NCBI GenBank assembly: GCA_937952095.1
Contig: CALFYG010000201.1
Span: 1-35,914, forward strand
Reading direction: 5' to 3'
DNA from: an uncultured Micrococcales bacterium
GTDB lineage: Bacteria > Actinomycetota > Actinomycetes > S36-B12 > UBA10799
DNA length: 35,914 bases
Part shown: piece after piece, positions 1 to 8,370 of the stretch
Layout of the letters: each line of letters begins with the position of its first letter
Position numbering within the stretch: the stretch's first letter is position 1
Translations under genes and position numbers: made by a program
The notes under the pieces: model-generated
Database searches by the model: none
Told to the model about the DNA's origin: nothing
The model's input: only the letters and a program-made list of their open reading frames with translations

Positions 1-150
1 GAGTTCATCGAGAAGGGCTGGAACGTCGTAAGCACCGTCCGTGGCGGGTCCACGCGCACCAAGCTGCACGAGCTTGCCGACGAGTTCCCCGGCCGCGTCG
101 AGATCGAGATCCTCGACATCAACGAGCCGGACCAGCTCGAAGCCCTGCGC
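1..150 (+). CDS. Short-chain dehydrogenase (SDR) fragment, both ends missing
   Basis: Frame 1 is open from the first base and reads like the second beta-strand region of an SDR Rossmann fold: EKGWNVVSTVRG, then a stretch ending in EILDINEPDQLEALR, the usual place for the adenine-contacting Asp-Ile/Val pair. The glycine-rich nucleotide motif would lie left of the window, and the catalytic Ser-Tyr-Lys part never appears. Around base 135-160 the same frame changes without a stop into the C-terminus of a glucan biosynthesis protein, so this is a fragment joined to another gene rather than a real fusion protein. The family call rests on about 50 residues and its substrate cannot be guessed. Source organism unknown. 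Confidence 0.5.
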
Positions 151-417
151 ACGCAGGTGCAGTACGTGGTCGATTTCACCGGCCCGGCATTGCACGACCT
201 GAAGGCCGACGCGCCCGTCAAAGCAGTGGTGACCAGCGACGCCAACGGCCGCGTGCTGGAAAGCGGCGTGTACCGCAACCCGGCCACCGGCCAGTGGCGC
301 ATGACGCTGCGCGTGGAGCGCCTGCGCAAAGACCAGCCCATTGAATTGCGAGCCTTTCTTCAACACCTCCAACACGCTGTGAGCGAAACATGGACCCACG
401 TCATTCTTCCCGAGTAG
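151..417 (+). CDS. opgG: Glucan biosynthesis protein G (OpgG/MdoG), C-terminal fragment
   Basis: OpgG is a periplasmic protein needed for the beta-1,6 branching and backbone of osmoregulated periplasmic glucans in proteobacteria. Only its last ~88 residues are here. They carry the family's C-terminal immunoglobulin-like signature: YVVDFTGPAL, a VLESGVYRNPATGQWRMTLRV segment (split here: VLESGVYRN then PATGQWRMTLRV), then PIELRAFLQ and VSETW near the end. The stop TAG is at 415-417 and opgH follows at 456, the normal opgGH order. The N-terminal ~400 residues and signal peptide are absent because the sequence switches to an SDR fragment at about 135-160. The gene is foreign to the Gram-positive remainder of the window; a betaproteobacterial source such as Comamonadaceae is my guess from the style of the sequence. 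Confidence 0.8.
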   Translation, partial: TQVQYVVDFTGPALHDLKADAPVKAVVTSDANGRVLESGVYRNPATGQWRMTLRVERLRKDQPIELRAFLQHLQHAVSETWTHVILPE

Positions 418-455
418 GCCCGAGTGCACCCCGTTTGCAGACACAGGAGCCGCCG

Positions 456-1208
456 ATGCATCACCCCCACACAGCTCCCCGCAGCCTTGACCCGCACGCC
501 ACCGCTGCGCGCAGCCCCGTGCGCGAAGTGCGCCACCCCAACAGCGTGACGGCGCCCCCGGTGCACCGCGGATCGATGCCTGCGCTGCCGTGGCAGGGTT
601 TCTGGAAAAGCGTGGCACGCGCGCTGACAGGCCGCACACCCCGAGTAGAAGGCGCAGAACCCGCCGCCCCGGCCCAGCCCTGGCAGGCCGCCGCCCAGCG
701 CCGCCGCTGGACCTTTGTCCTGCTGGTGCTGTGCAGCACGGTGCTGGCCAGCGTGCTGTTTGCCCAGGTGCAGCCCGCGTATGAAAGTGCATGGCTGGGC
801 TGGGGGCAGATCGCCCTGTTTGCCCTGCTCTCGGCCTGGGTGGTGTCCGGCTTCATGACCGGGATGATGGGTTTTTGGGTCATGCTGCGCGGCGACAGGC
901 ATTCGCTCTCGGCCCGCAGCGTGGCGGGCCACGCACTGTCGCCCGACGCGCGCACCGCCATCATCATGCCCATCTGCAACGAAGACGTGGCCACCGTGTT
1001 TGCCGGGCTGCGCGCCACCTGCGAGTCTGTGGCCGCCACCGGCCACGGCACCACGTTCGATGTGTTTGTGCTCTCCGACAGCAACGACCCCGCCATTGCC
1101 CGCGCCGAGCGCGCTGCCTGGGAAGAGCTGCGCAACGCCCTGGCGCAGCACAGCCAGCAGCCCCAGGTGCAGGTGTACTACCGCCTGCGCACGCGCCGCA
1201 CCCATCGC
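456..1208 (+). CDS. opgH: Glucans biosynthesis glucosyltransferase H (OpgH/MdoH), N-terminal fragment
   Basis: OpgH is the inner-membrane GT2 glucosyltransferase that makes the backbone of osmoregulated periplasmic glucans from UDP-glucose. The start at 456 is chosen because AGGAG lies at 445-449, six bases upstream; an in-frame ATG at 390 would overlap opgG and lacks a ribosome site. Visible are a cytoplasmic N-terminus, two membrane segments (roughly residues 88-110 and 120-145, the second followed by GMMGFWVMLRGD), and the start of the GT domain with TAIIMPICNED and FVLSDSND. Family likeness ends at VYYRLRTRRTHR (about base 1,208); the expected continuation with the catalytic aspartates is missing and the sequence becomes the antisense of an actinobacterial gene. 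An open frame continues to 1,889 but is not OpgH. Confidence 0.85.
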
Positions 1209-1212
1209 GGCG
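1198..1212. other. Chimeric junction between proteobacterial opgH and actinobacterial gene
   Basis: Left of this point the plus strand encodes OpgH in proper frame; right of it the minus strand encodes an actinobacterial SpoIID/amidase-like protein. Neither gene finishes. The bases CATCGC at 1,203-1,208 fit both reading frames (His-Arg in OpgH, Ala-Met reversed in the other), so short microhomology is likely at the join. The opposed orientation of the two broken genes is typical of multiple-displacement or assembly chimeras. Inference; read mapping would settle it. Confidence 0.8.
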
Positions 1213-3881
1213 CTGGCCATGGCTGCGGTGTTGCCGGGGACCGCCACGAACACGGACCGGCGGTCTTTGCGCGTGGACATTCGGGCGAGTTCCAGCGACA
1301 GTGCGGTCGGCCCGCTGGCAGTGACCCGGCGCACCTTCGCGAGCCGGGACAGGGCTTTCAGCGCCGTGGGGGTGAACGCGCCGACCGCGGTCAGCGAACT
1401 CGCCGGCCGCAACGCCCTGGCAGCTGCCTTGTCCGGACCCGAGCCGCCCACGACGTACAGGGGGCGCCCGCTGCTGCCCGCGAACGCCGCGGCCAGCGCA
1501 ACGACGCTGGTGTCTGTCGCCTGCGCGACCACCGGCGACCCACCGCGGCGGGCCAGAGCCGAAGACAACGCGGTTGCGGTGGTGGGCTCCTGAGTGGCGC
1601 TGCGCGCGATGTAGGCCGAGGGCAGCCCCAACCCGGTGCGCAACTTCTCACCGCTGATCGTCGAGGTCTGCCCCGACGAACTCGTGGCGATGGCGTCGGC
1701 CACCGCGCCACCGGTCAGCCGCGTGCGCAGGTCGAGAAGCACCACGTCCGGCAGGCCGAACAGAGCGGCCACATCCTTCTGCGGCCGCGTCTGCAGGTCC
1801 CACACGTAGTAGGAGGTGTTCTTCTTCTTCAGGCTCCAGGGATCCGCTGCGCTACGCAGCCACGCGACGTCCTCGCCCCACACGTCTGATGCGTTGAGAG
1901 TGGCACCGCCGGTGGAGTCGATCACCGGCACCAGGACGGGCTTGCCGTCGAACTGCACAGTCTTCCCGGCCGTGGCGTTGACAGCCTTCGACCAGGCCGA
2001 GTAGCCCTTGGCTGAGACGGCGCGCTGGCCGGTGAAACCGGCATCCGACAGGTGGCAGCCACATTCGGGATCCCAGACGGCCGCCGCCGCTTTGCTGCGC
2101 GCGACGATCGCCATCACGCGCTGCGCCTGGTCCGGCCATGAACGCGGCGCGATGTCCAGGTACGGCAAGTACTCGTCGCGTGTCCGGAGGTTGGCGACGA
2201 CCCGCAGCGAACCACCCGTGTTGGCCACGGCCACCGTGCCCCGCCGCAACACGTCGACGCCGACCCGCAGTGCGGTGGGACCCTGGCCCAACTTCCCGGC
2301 AGTCCTGGTCCCGGCCCAGCGCAGTGTCACCTTGGGGACGGTCCCCACCGAACGCCATTTCTTGCCGGCCTTGCGTTCGACGAGCACCCCGTCCCCACTG
2401 GCGGACAGGCGGACCACCGTGCGGCCCGAGCCGACGACGGTGGCTTTCCCCGCCCCGACCCGGAACGCTCCACCACCCTTGCCCAGCGCGTCACTGCTGA
2501 CCAGCACGCGCCTGCGCTGCGACAGGCCGACCCGCAAGGTCCGCTCGTCGTCACCGGGCGCCACTGCTACGCCGGACAGGTAGTGCTTGAGGATCCCGGC
2601 CGCCTTCTTGCCGCCACGGGCCTGACCCAGGACCCCCGCCTTCGGCAGACCCACGCCGTCGCCGTACCCGGAGCCGCGGAAGTTGAACTCATCGGTCACC
2701 GGATCGGGCGTGATCAGGTCGGGGATCTCGGTGGACGTCCCGGCGCCGCTGCGGTAGATCTGGGCGGCGCGCGCGCGGATGTCGGGCACCTGTGCGTACA
2801 GGAACTTGCCCGGGCATGCGGTGTTGCCGGCATCCCGGTGCCCGGACACGCGGTTGAGGCTCGCTGTCTCACCCTTCTCCCAGAACCCGGAGTTCAGCGA
2901 ACCGGTGCTGATCAGGGTGTCCTTGCCGCCCGGGTCACGCTTGCTCAGGCCCAACTTCCAGGCCATCAGCTTGGCGATCGATTCCTTGATGGCGTCCATC
3001 TGCGGATCGGCTGGCTTGAACTCCTCGAAGTTGCCCATGGCGGATACCGCGAAACTGTCGTTGTTCAGTCCGGCGGTGTGCCCACCCACGACGGGACGGT
3101 TCATCCCCCCGTAGCGACCTTCGTACAAGCGACCGAACCGGTCGACGAGGAAGTTGTAGGCCATGTCGGAGTACTTGAGGCCCTCGGTGTACCACGCGTA
3201 GAGGTTGCGGACCTGGGCGGCGGCCTGCGATTCGCTGTACGTGCTGCTGGAGACCGTGTGGTGGACGAAACCCACCTTCACGACGTCGGAGTAGATCGGG
3301 CCGCGGTTGCGCATGCTCTCGTCGGCCCCCCACTGCGCCCGGGTGATGATCGGCGGCATCCCGGGGGCTGCGGCGGCCTGCGGCGCGGGCAGGGACTGCA
3401 CGTCGACGTCGTCGGTGTCCACCAGGTGAACCTCGGCTGCCCCGGGGGCTTCACCGTTCGGGGTCTGCACCCACACCTGTAGCGCGTCCGACGGCCCGGT
3501 CAGCATCGGATCCGTGCCTGCCCGCACGCCGGCACGCTCGACCGAGCCGGGGTCGGGACCGTGCTCGGACTCGAACGGGATCGTCAGCCAGGGGGTCCAT
3601 CCGTCGTCCTCACGCACCCGGACCTTGACCGTGGACCCCTCGGGGGGCGGGGAATCCCAGGAGAGCCCGACAAGACCGAAGGGGTCGGTTTCGACGACCG
3701 CACTGCGCGAGGCGGTCGGCTGATCGACACCCGACAGACCCTGGCCACCTCCGACCGCGATCTCTTCGAGCGCCAACGTCTGCACCCGGGTCGGGACCGC
3801 ATGGGGTCCCCCCAGACCGACCATCGGCATCAGCGCGATTCCCAGGACCAGCACGAGCAGGACGGGGAAGCGGGACCGCAC
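1203..3881 (-). CDS. Secreted PGRP/amidase-2 plus SpoIID-like wall protein, C-terminus cut off
   Basis: A secreted cell-wall protein. It starts with GTG at 3,881 behind an AAAGGTGG ribosome site (3,892-3,899) and has a signal peptide (hydrophobic residues 6-25). Residues ~175-375 form a zinc amidase/peptidoglycan-recognition domain: FVHHT (His207/208), then SGHRD (His348) and NTACPG (Cys356) supply the zinc ligands. Residues ~425-700 resemble SpoIID/LytB: LKHYLSGVA, LRVGLS, IAPRSWPDQAQRV, and a GGATLNASDVWG stretch. From ~750 comes the start of cell-wall-binding repeat 2 modules. The gene stops making sense at about base 1,205 (residue ~892), where it meets antisense opgH; the open frame to 360 is not native, so the wall-binding repeats are incomplete. 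Divergent from an LCP ligase. Whether the SpoIID-like part is catalytic is unclear. Confidence 0.85.
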
Positions 3882-4161
3882 AGCGAACCACCACCTTTCC
3901 GAACAATCAGTGGATCAGACGTCGCGGCGAAGGTGGTGGTGCCCATGCCGACAATCGTCGTTTTGTGACCGTAATCGACCAGATATCGGACATTTCGCCG
4001 GCCCACCGCGCGCCTGCGGTTCTCATTCGGCCCGGGCGGACCCGGGGGGGCCGGGAACCGACCGGAGGACCGAGGCGTCCATAGAATGCGACGTTGCCCA
4101 CAGGTCGTCCGGGATTCACCGGTGCGCAAGGTACGCTGGAAATCCACGTGATCGGAGGACA
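3882..4161. promoter_or_regulatory. Divergent intergenic region, amidase-like gene / LCP gene
   Basis: The longest gene-free stretch of the window (280 bases). It holds the ribosome site of the minus-strand amidase-like gene (3,892-3,899) and that of the plus-strand LCP gene (GGAGG at 4,154-4,158). A TANNNT-type hexamer, TACGCT at 4,132-4,137, would give the LCP transcript a short leader; TAGAAT at 4,082-4,087 is an alternative -10. Neither has a clear -35. No operator with convincing symmetry was recognised. A 9-base GCGACGTTG at 4,088-4,096 matches part of the core of the intergenic repeat described elsewhere but stands alone. Confidence 0.4.
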
Positions 4162-5577
4162 ATGGCTGCTCGTCGACGCCGTCGTTGGCCCCGCGTGCTC
4201 GCCGGAATCGCCTCGACGCTCGTTCTGGTGGCCACCGGAGCCGCCGCTGCTGGTGCAGTGCTGTACCAGCGCCTGGACGGCAACATCAGCACGCTGGACA
4301 CCACCGACCAGCTCGGCGAACGTCCGATCACCCCGGTGGGATCCACCGACCCGGTGAACATCCTCGTCATGGGTTCGGACAGCCGCACCGGCAAGGGCAA
4401 CAACAAGAAGTACGGCAACGCGACCAACGCCGGGATCGAGGGCCAGCGCAGCGACACCACGATCCTGTTCCACGTCTCGGGCGACCGCACCCGGGCGATC
4501 GGCATGAGCATCCCCCGTGACTCCCTGGTGACGTTGCCGATGTGCAAGAACAAGCTCGGCGAGATGCAGGGCGGATACACAGGTCGGTTCAACGAGGCAT
4601 TCGACATCGGCGGCCCGGGCTGCACCATCAAGGCCGTCGAGGAGCTCACGGGGATCTATGTGGACCACTTCGTCGTGGTCGACTTCAACGGCTTCAAGAA
4701 GATGGTCGACGCCGTCGGCGGCGTCGAGGTCTGCCTCAAGGAGCCGGTCAACGACTACCACTCGCGCCTCAGCCTCCCGGCCGGCAAGCAGAAGATCTCC
4801 GGCGAGGACGCGCTGGCCTTCGTGCGCGCCCGGGAGTCCCTCGGAGACGGCAGCGACATCCAGCGCATCCAGCGCCAGCAGGACTTCATCTCGTCGATGA
4901 TCCGCCAGGTCACCAGCGCCGGCACGATGACCAATCCGATCAAGCTGTTCAACCTGCTCGATGCCGGCACGAAGTCCCTGACGACCGACAAGGGCCTGTC
5001 GAGCCTGCGCGACATCCAGGGTCTGGCCGAGACGATGGTGGACCTGCGTCCCTCCGACGTCACGTTCGTCACCGTCCCGTTCGTGTACAACAGCGACTTC
5101 TCGACGGTGTCGTGGGAGCAGCCGAAGGCCAACAAACTCTTCAAAGCGATCATCAACGACGAGCCGTGGCCCGAGCCCCCGACCACACCCGCCGGCCAGG
5201 ACCCGCTCACTGTGCCGCCGGAGCAGATCGACGTGGTCGTGGTCAACGGCACCCCGACGCCCGGCTTCGGCAACATCGTGGCCGAGGACCTGCAGAACCA
5301 GGGTTACAACGTCGTGGGGGTCCGGTCCTCGGACGCGAACACGACGACCACCTCCTTGAAGTACCCGGCCAGTCAGGCCGAGGCGGCCCGCACACTGGCC
5401 TACGCCGCGGATGCCACCGAGACGGTGGTGAAGGAGGGCTCCGGGCAGACCTTGGTGCTCAAGGTCGGTTCGGACTACAGCGGCATCAAGTCCGTTGTCA
5501 CGAAGAAGCAGAAGAAGGACCCACTCGACACCTCGGCGCCGAAGACCGCCGACTCGTCGTTCGAGTGCGTCAGTTGA
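4162..5577 (+). CDS. LytR-CpsA-Psr (LCP) family wall-polymer ligase with LytR_C domain
   Basis: LCP enzymes move lipid-linked wall polymers onto peptidoglycan at the outer face of the membrane. The start at 4,162 follows GGAGG by three bases and gives an arginine-rich cytoplasmic tail (ARRRRRW), one membrane anchor (residues ~12-33) and the extracellular LCP domain: GSDSR at 71-75, RSDTT at 96-100 and SIPRD at 116-120, the conserved Asp/Arg residues that hold the pyrophosphate and Mg. Around residue 350 begins a LytR_C domain (VVVVNGTPTPGFG). 471 residues. Its stop overlaps the next gene's start (TGATG), so a glycosyltransferase is translated with it. A second LCP gene lies at 19,927; the pair brackets the polymer-synthesis genes. 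Family assignment is firm, polymer is not. Confidence 0.93.
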   Translation: MAARRRRRWPRVLAGIASTLVLVATGAAAAGAVLYQRLDGNISTLDTTDQLGERPITPVGSTDPVNILVMGSDSRTGKGNNKKYGNATNAGIEGQRSDTTILFHVSGDRTRAIGMSIPRDSLVTLPMCKNKLGEMQGGYTGRFNEAFDIGGPGCTIKAVEELTGIYVDHFVVVDFNGFKKMVDAVGGVEVCLKEPVNDYHSRLSLPAGKQKISGEDALAFVRARESLGDGSDIQRIQRQQDFISSMIRQVTSAGTMTNPIKLFNLLDAGTKSLTTDKGLSSLRDIQGLAETMVDLRPSDVTFVTVPFVYNSDFSTVSWEQPKANKLFKAIINDEPWPEPPTTPAGQDPLTVPPEQIDVVVVNGTPTPGFGNIVAEDLQNQGYNVVGVRSSDANTTTTSLKYPASQAEAARTLAYAADATETVVKEGSGQTLVLKVGSDYSGIKSVVTKKQKKDPLDTSAPKTADSSFECVS

Positions 5578-6443
5578 TGCAGACCGACTACGCGGTCGTC
5601 CTGCTCACTCAGGGCCTGCGTCCCGTGGAACTCGATCGGGCGCTGCAGTCGGTGCTCGCCCAGACCGGCGTGACGACCGACATCGTGGTCGTCGGTAACG
5701 GCTGGCAGCCGACAGGACTACCAGACGGTGTGCGGGCGGTCGGGCTCCCCGAGAACGTGGGCATCCCCGCCGGACGCAACGCCGGCGTGGCGGCGACGAC
5801 CGCGCCAATGATCTTCTTCCTCGATGACGACGCATGGCTGCCAGAACCCGACACCCTGCTGCGCATGTCGCGGATGTTTGCCGACAACCCGAAGTTCGGG
5901 CTGATCCAGCCACGCGTCACCGACCCTGAGGCCACAACTGATCCCACCCGCTGGATCCCCCGCATGCACAAGGGCGATCCGCGGCACTCCAGCGCCGTGT
6001 TCAGCGTCTGGGAGGGTGCGGTGGCCATCCCGCGCGACGTGTTCGAGTGCGCCGGCGGCTGGCCGGATCCGTTCTTCTACGCCCATGAGGGCATCGAACT
6101 GGCATGGCGGGTGTGGAACTGTGACCGGATCGTCTGGTACGCCGGCGACCTCGTGGCACACCACCCCGTGATCGATCCCCGCCGCCACGACGAGTACTAC
6201 CGGCTCAATGCCCGCAACCGGGTGTGGCTGGCCCGCCGGAATCTTCCCTGGCTCGTCGGGATGCCCTACGTCGGGACGTGGACCGCGGTCCAGCGGATCC
6301 GCTCACGCAAGGACCCACAGGCCTGGAGTGCGTGGTGGAACGGATTCCGGGAGGGCTGGGAGTCCGATCCTGGGCCACGCCGTCCCATCTCCTGGTCGAC
6401 GGTGGCCGAGATGGCACGGTACGGTCGCCCGCCGGTGGTGTGA
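5577..6443 (+). CDS. GT2 family glycosyltransferase
   Basis: A cytoplasmic nucleotide-sugar-dependent glycosyltransferase of about 288 residues. The N-terminal GT-A fold shows the first strand (YAVVLLTQG), VVVGNGW, NVGIPAGRNAG (typical of rhamnosyl/galactofuranosyl-type GT2 enzymes that add to lipid-linked polymers) and the metal-binding FFLDDDAW with DDD at 83-85. Further down, FYAHEGIELAWR corresponds to the catalytic-base ED region. The start ATG overlaps the stop of the LCP gene (TGATG), with no ribosome site of its own, so translation is probably coupled. It ends 11 bases from the stop of the convergent CDP-alcohol phosphatidyltransferase. Donor and acceptor sugars cannot be read from sequence. 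Confidence 0.88.
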   Translation: MQTDYAVVLLTQGLRPVELDRALQSVLAQTGVTTDIVVVGNGWQPTGLPDGVRAVGLPENVGIPAGRNAGVAATTAPMIFFLDDDAWLPEPDTLLRMSRMFADNPKFGLIQPRVTDPEATTDPTRWIPRMHKGDPRHSSAVFSVWEGAVAIPRDVFECAGGWPDPFFYAHEGIELAWRVWNCDRIVWYAGDLVAHHPVIDPRRHDEYYRLNARNRVWLARRNLPWLVGMPYVGTWTAVQRIRSRKDPQAWSAWWNGFREGWESDPGPRRPISWSTVAEMARYGRPPVV

Positions 6444-6454
6444 CGGCACGGCGT

Positions 6455-8212
6455 TCAGCGGCGGCCGAACCAGCTCCAGAGCGAATCCGCCACCGCCACG
6501 ACGGCGATGTACACCGCGAACCACAACCACGCACCTGTGCCGACCGCCAGGAGCAGTCCGATGGCCACCAGGATCCGCCCCTCTGTGCCGAGCAGTGCCA
6601 CCCACGCCGTGCGATCGGGAAGCACTTGCTGGTTGCGGATCCGGTAGATGACGTCGTAGTGCCGCCAGGCGCTCGCGGCAAGCAGCGCAAAGACCGCCAC
6701 CGGGTCGACGTCCACCGAGAACCAGCCGAGCATCAACAAGGCGCTCATCTCTGTGGTCCGAGCCAGTGAGGGGGCCATCCAGCCCAGGCGTCCGCGCGGA
6801 CCGGGCCCGTAGGCCAGCGCGTACAGGCCCAGGGCGACGAGATACCCGGCGAGGATGGCCCACACCGGGCCGGTCGCTCCCGCCAGGAGCACGACGAAGC
6901 CCACCACCGCGGCACCGCCCCACGCCATCCGTCCCGGCCGAAGTGCGAGCAGCAACGGGCCCGGGTCGGTGATGGCCTGCAACCGGGGGGTCATGGTCGT
7001 GTCGATAGGGGCATGGCTCCAACGGATCCGCGTGAGCACGGTGTAGGCCCACGAGACCGCTCCGAGAGCCCCCAGCACCACGAATGCCGGCCAGGGGCCC
7101 AGAAGCGGCAACAGCACAGCGAGCAGCAGCCACCTCTCCGCGATCGGCATCCCGAGGATCCGTCGCCACGAAGGCGGCCGCGACACCGGCGGTACGGCTG
7201 CCTCGCGACGCCAGGGATCCGCCACGGCACTGACGGCAACCTCCCGGGGTTGCCACGGTGGATAACGCAGCGACCAGCCGTAGTCGAGGAAGTGCTTCGA
7301 GGTGAACACGATCAAGCAGGCCAATACCAGCAGCCAGAACGCGTCCTCGCCGACCGCCCAGGCGACGGCGAACCAGACCGCGTACTCCTTCACCCGGTCG
7401 CCGACGGCGTCGAGCCAGGCCCCCGCCTTGCTGTAGCGGTGCGTCCACCTCGCGACCTCCCCGTCGACACAATCGAGCACGAGGGAGACGAGCATCAGCA
7501 CGGCTGTGGCCAGGTACCCCCAGCGTGTGCCGGTCAGTGCTGCGGCGACCGCCCCCGCACCGGCGAGAAGGCTGATGACGGTGACGGTGTTGGGAGCCAG
7601 ACCGAGTCGCACCGCGATCGGCGTGATCCGCCGCGAGATCGGACGCACCGTACGCTCGGACAGCCAGCCGTCACCCCCTCTGGCACATCGGCGGGCCTGC
7701 AGCCGCACAGGATCGGATGACCGTGCCACCGGAGCCCTGCCGACGCTGAACGGGGCAGCATCCACGGGCACCACCTTCACTGCACGCATGACCAGCAGGC
7801 TCAGGATCTGCTCCCACAGGGCGCCGTCGGGACCCCGCGGCACGTCGGAGAGGGCCTGCTCGAGCGCCGGTCGGTCGGCCGCTGCGATGTGCAGACATCC
7901 CACAGCACGGTTCGTCTCATCGTTCAGTGGTGCGGCGGAGGTGCCCGCGGAGACGACCCCGCCACCTGCGATCCGCACCCCGGCACTGCCACCCGGCCCC
8001 ACGATGACCGCGGTGCGGTTCGGCCGGCTCACGTCGGAGACCGGGAAAGGTCCCGAGCAGTCCGCCTGGGCGTCCACGAGCAGCACGTCCCCGTCGGTAT
8101 GGGCGAGCAACTCCGTGAGCGCTTCGGCGGTCTGGGCCTGACCGGAGGGGCTCGTGGGGAGCAGATCCTGCATCGCGGGCGCGCCCGATCCCAGGACCAC
8201 CACCGCTGTCAC
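6455..8212 (-). CDS. CDP-alcohol phosphatidyltransferase with N-terminal nucleotidyltransferase-like domain
   Basis: An integral membrane enzyme of the family that swaps CMP in a CDP-alcohol for another alcohol. The full family signature is present: Asp247, Asp250-Gly251, Ala-Arg 254-255, Gly264, Asp268, Asp272. Residues 1-~170 resemble a nucleotidyltransferase core (VTAVVVLGSGAPAM, VLLVDAQAD) but lack the LAAGxGTR nucleotide loop, so they are probably inactive or regulatory. Many hydrophobic segments follow the signature, with a long C-terminal membrane region; the whole resembles actinobacterial proteins with a CDP-alcohol transferase plus a second uncharacterised membrane domain. Start GTG at 8,212 is chosen for its GAGGAGAAGG ribosome site; an upstream in-frame ATG at 8,341 has none. 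Divergent from a stand-alone nucleotidyltransferase that could supply its CDP-alcohol. Confidence 0.85.
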   Translation of the reverse strand: MTAVVVLGSGAPAMQDLLPTSPSGQAQTAEALTELLAHTDGDVLLVDAQADCSGPFPVSDVSRPNRTAVIVGPGGSAGVRIAGGGVVSAGTSAAPLNDETNRAVGCLHIAAADRPALEQALSDVPRGPDGALWEQILSLLVMRAVKVVPVDAAPFSVGRAPVARSSDPVRLQARRCARGGDGWLSERTVRPISRRITPIAVRLGLAPNTVTVISLLAGAGAVAAALTGTRWGYLATAVLMLVSLVLDCVDGEVARWTHRYSKAGAWLDAVGDRVKEYAVWFAVAWAVGEDAFWLLVLACLIVFTSKHFLDYGWSLRYPPWQPREVAVSAVADPWRREAAVPPVSRPPSWRRILGMPIAERWLLLAVLLPLLGPWPAFVVLGALGAVSWAYTVLTRIRWSHAPIDTTMTPRLQAITDPGPLLLALRPGRMAWGGAAVVGFVVLLAGATGPVWAILAGYLVALGLYALAYGPGPRGRLGWMAPSLARTTEMSALLMLGWFSVDVDPVAVFALLAASAWRHYDVIYRIRNQQVLPDRTAWVALLGTEGRILVAIGLLLAVGTGAWLWFAVYIAVVAVADSLWSWFGRR

Positions 8213-8370
8213 GCCCGCGCCCTTCTCCTCGTCTCTGCTCGTCGTTGTGAACGTAGCACCGGGTGCTGCACACACCGCACCACATCCCACACGCGCCCCG
8301 AACACCAACCGGTGCGGGCAATGCCGGAGGTCAATGGTCACAATGGAAACAGTCGATGAACGGAGTGACG

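Noticed and set aside
360..1203. C-terminal ~280 residues of the 1,173-codon minus-strand frame
   Set aside because: It is the antisense of opgG/opgH; family likeness of the amidase-like protein ends at about residue 892.
1209..1889. Continuation of the opgH reading frame
   Set aside because: It is antisense to the SpoIID-like part of the amidase gene and shows no OpgH motifs.
3900..4000. CRP/GlxR- or MtrA-type operator upstream of the amidase-like gene
   Set aside because: TGTGACCGTAATCG lacks the matching half-site, so no operator can be supported.
4088..4096. Single partial dyad-element core (GCGACGTTG) before the first LCP gene
   Set aside because: Nine bases, no partner at 31 bases and no inverted copies nearby; chance match.
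4542..5573. Upstream extension of the first GT2 frame
   Set aside because: Runs inside the LCP gene in another frame with Arg/Gln-rich shadow sequence; the GT2 fold begins at ATG 5,577.
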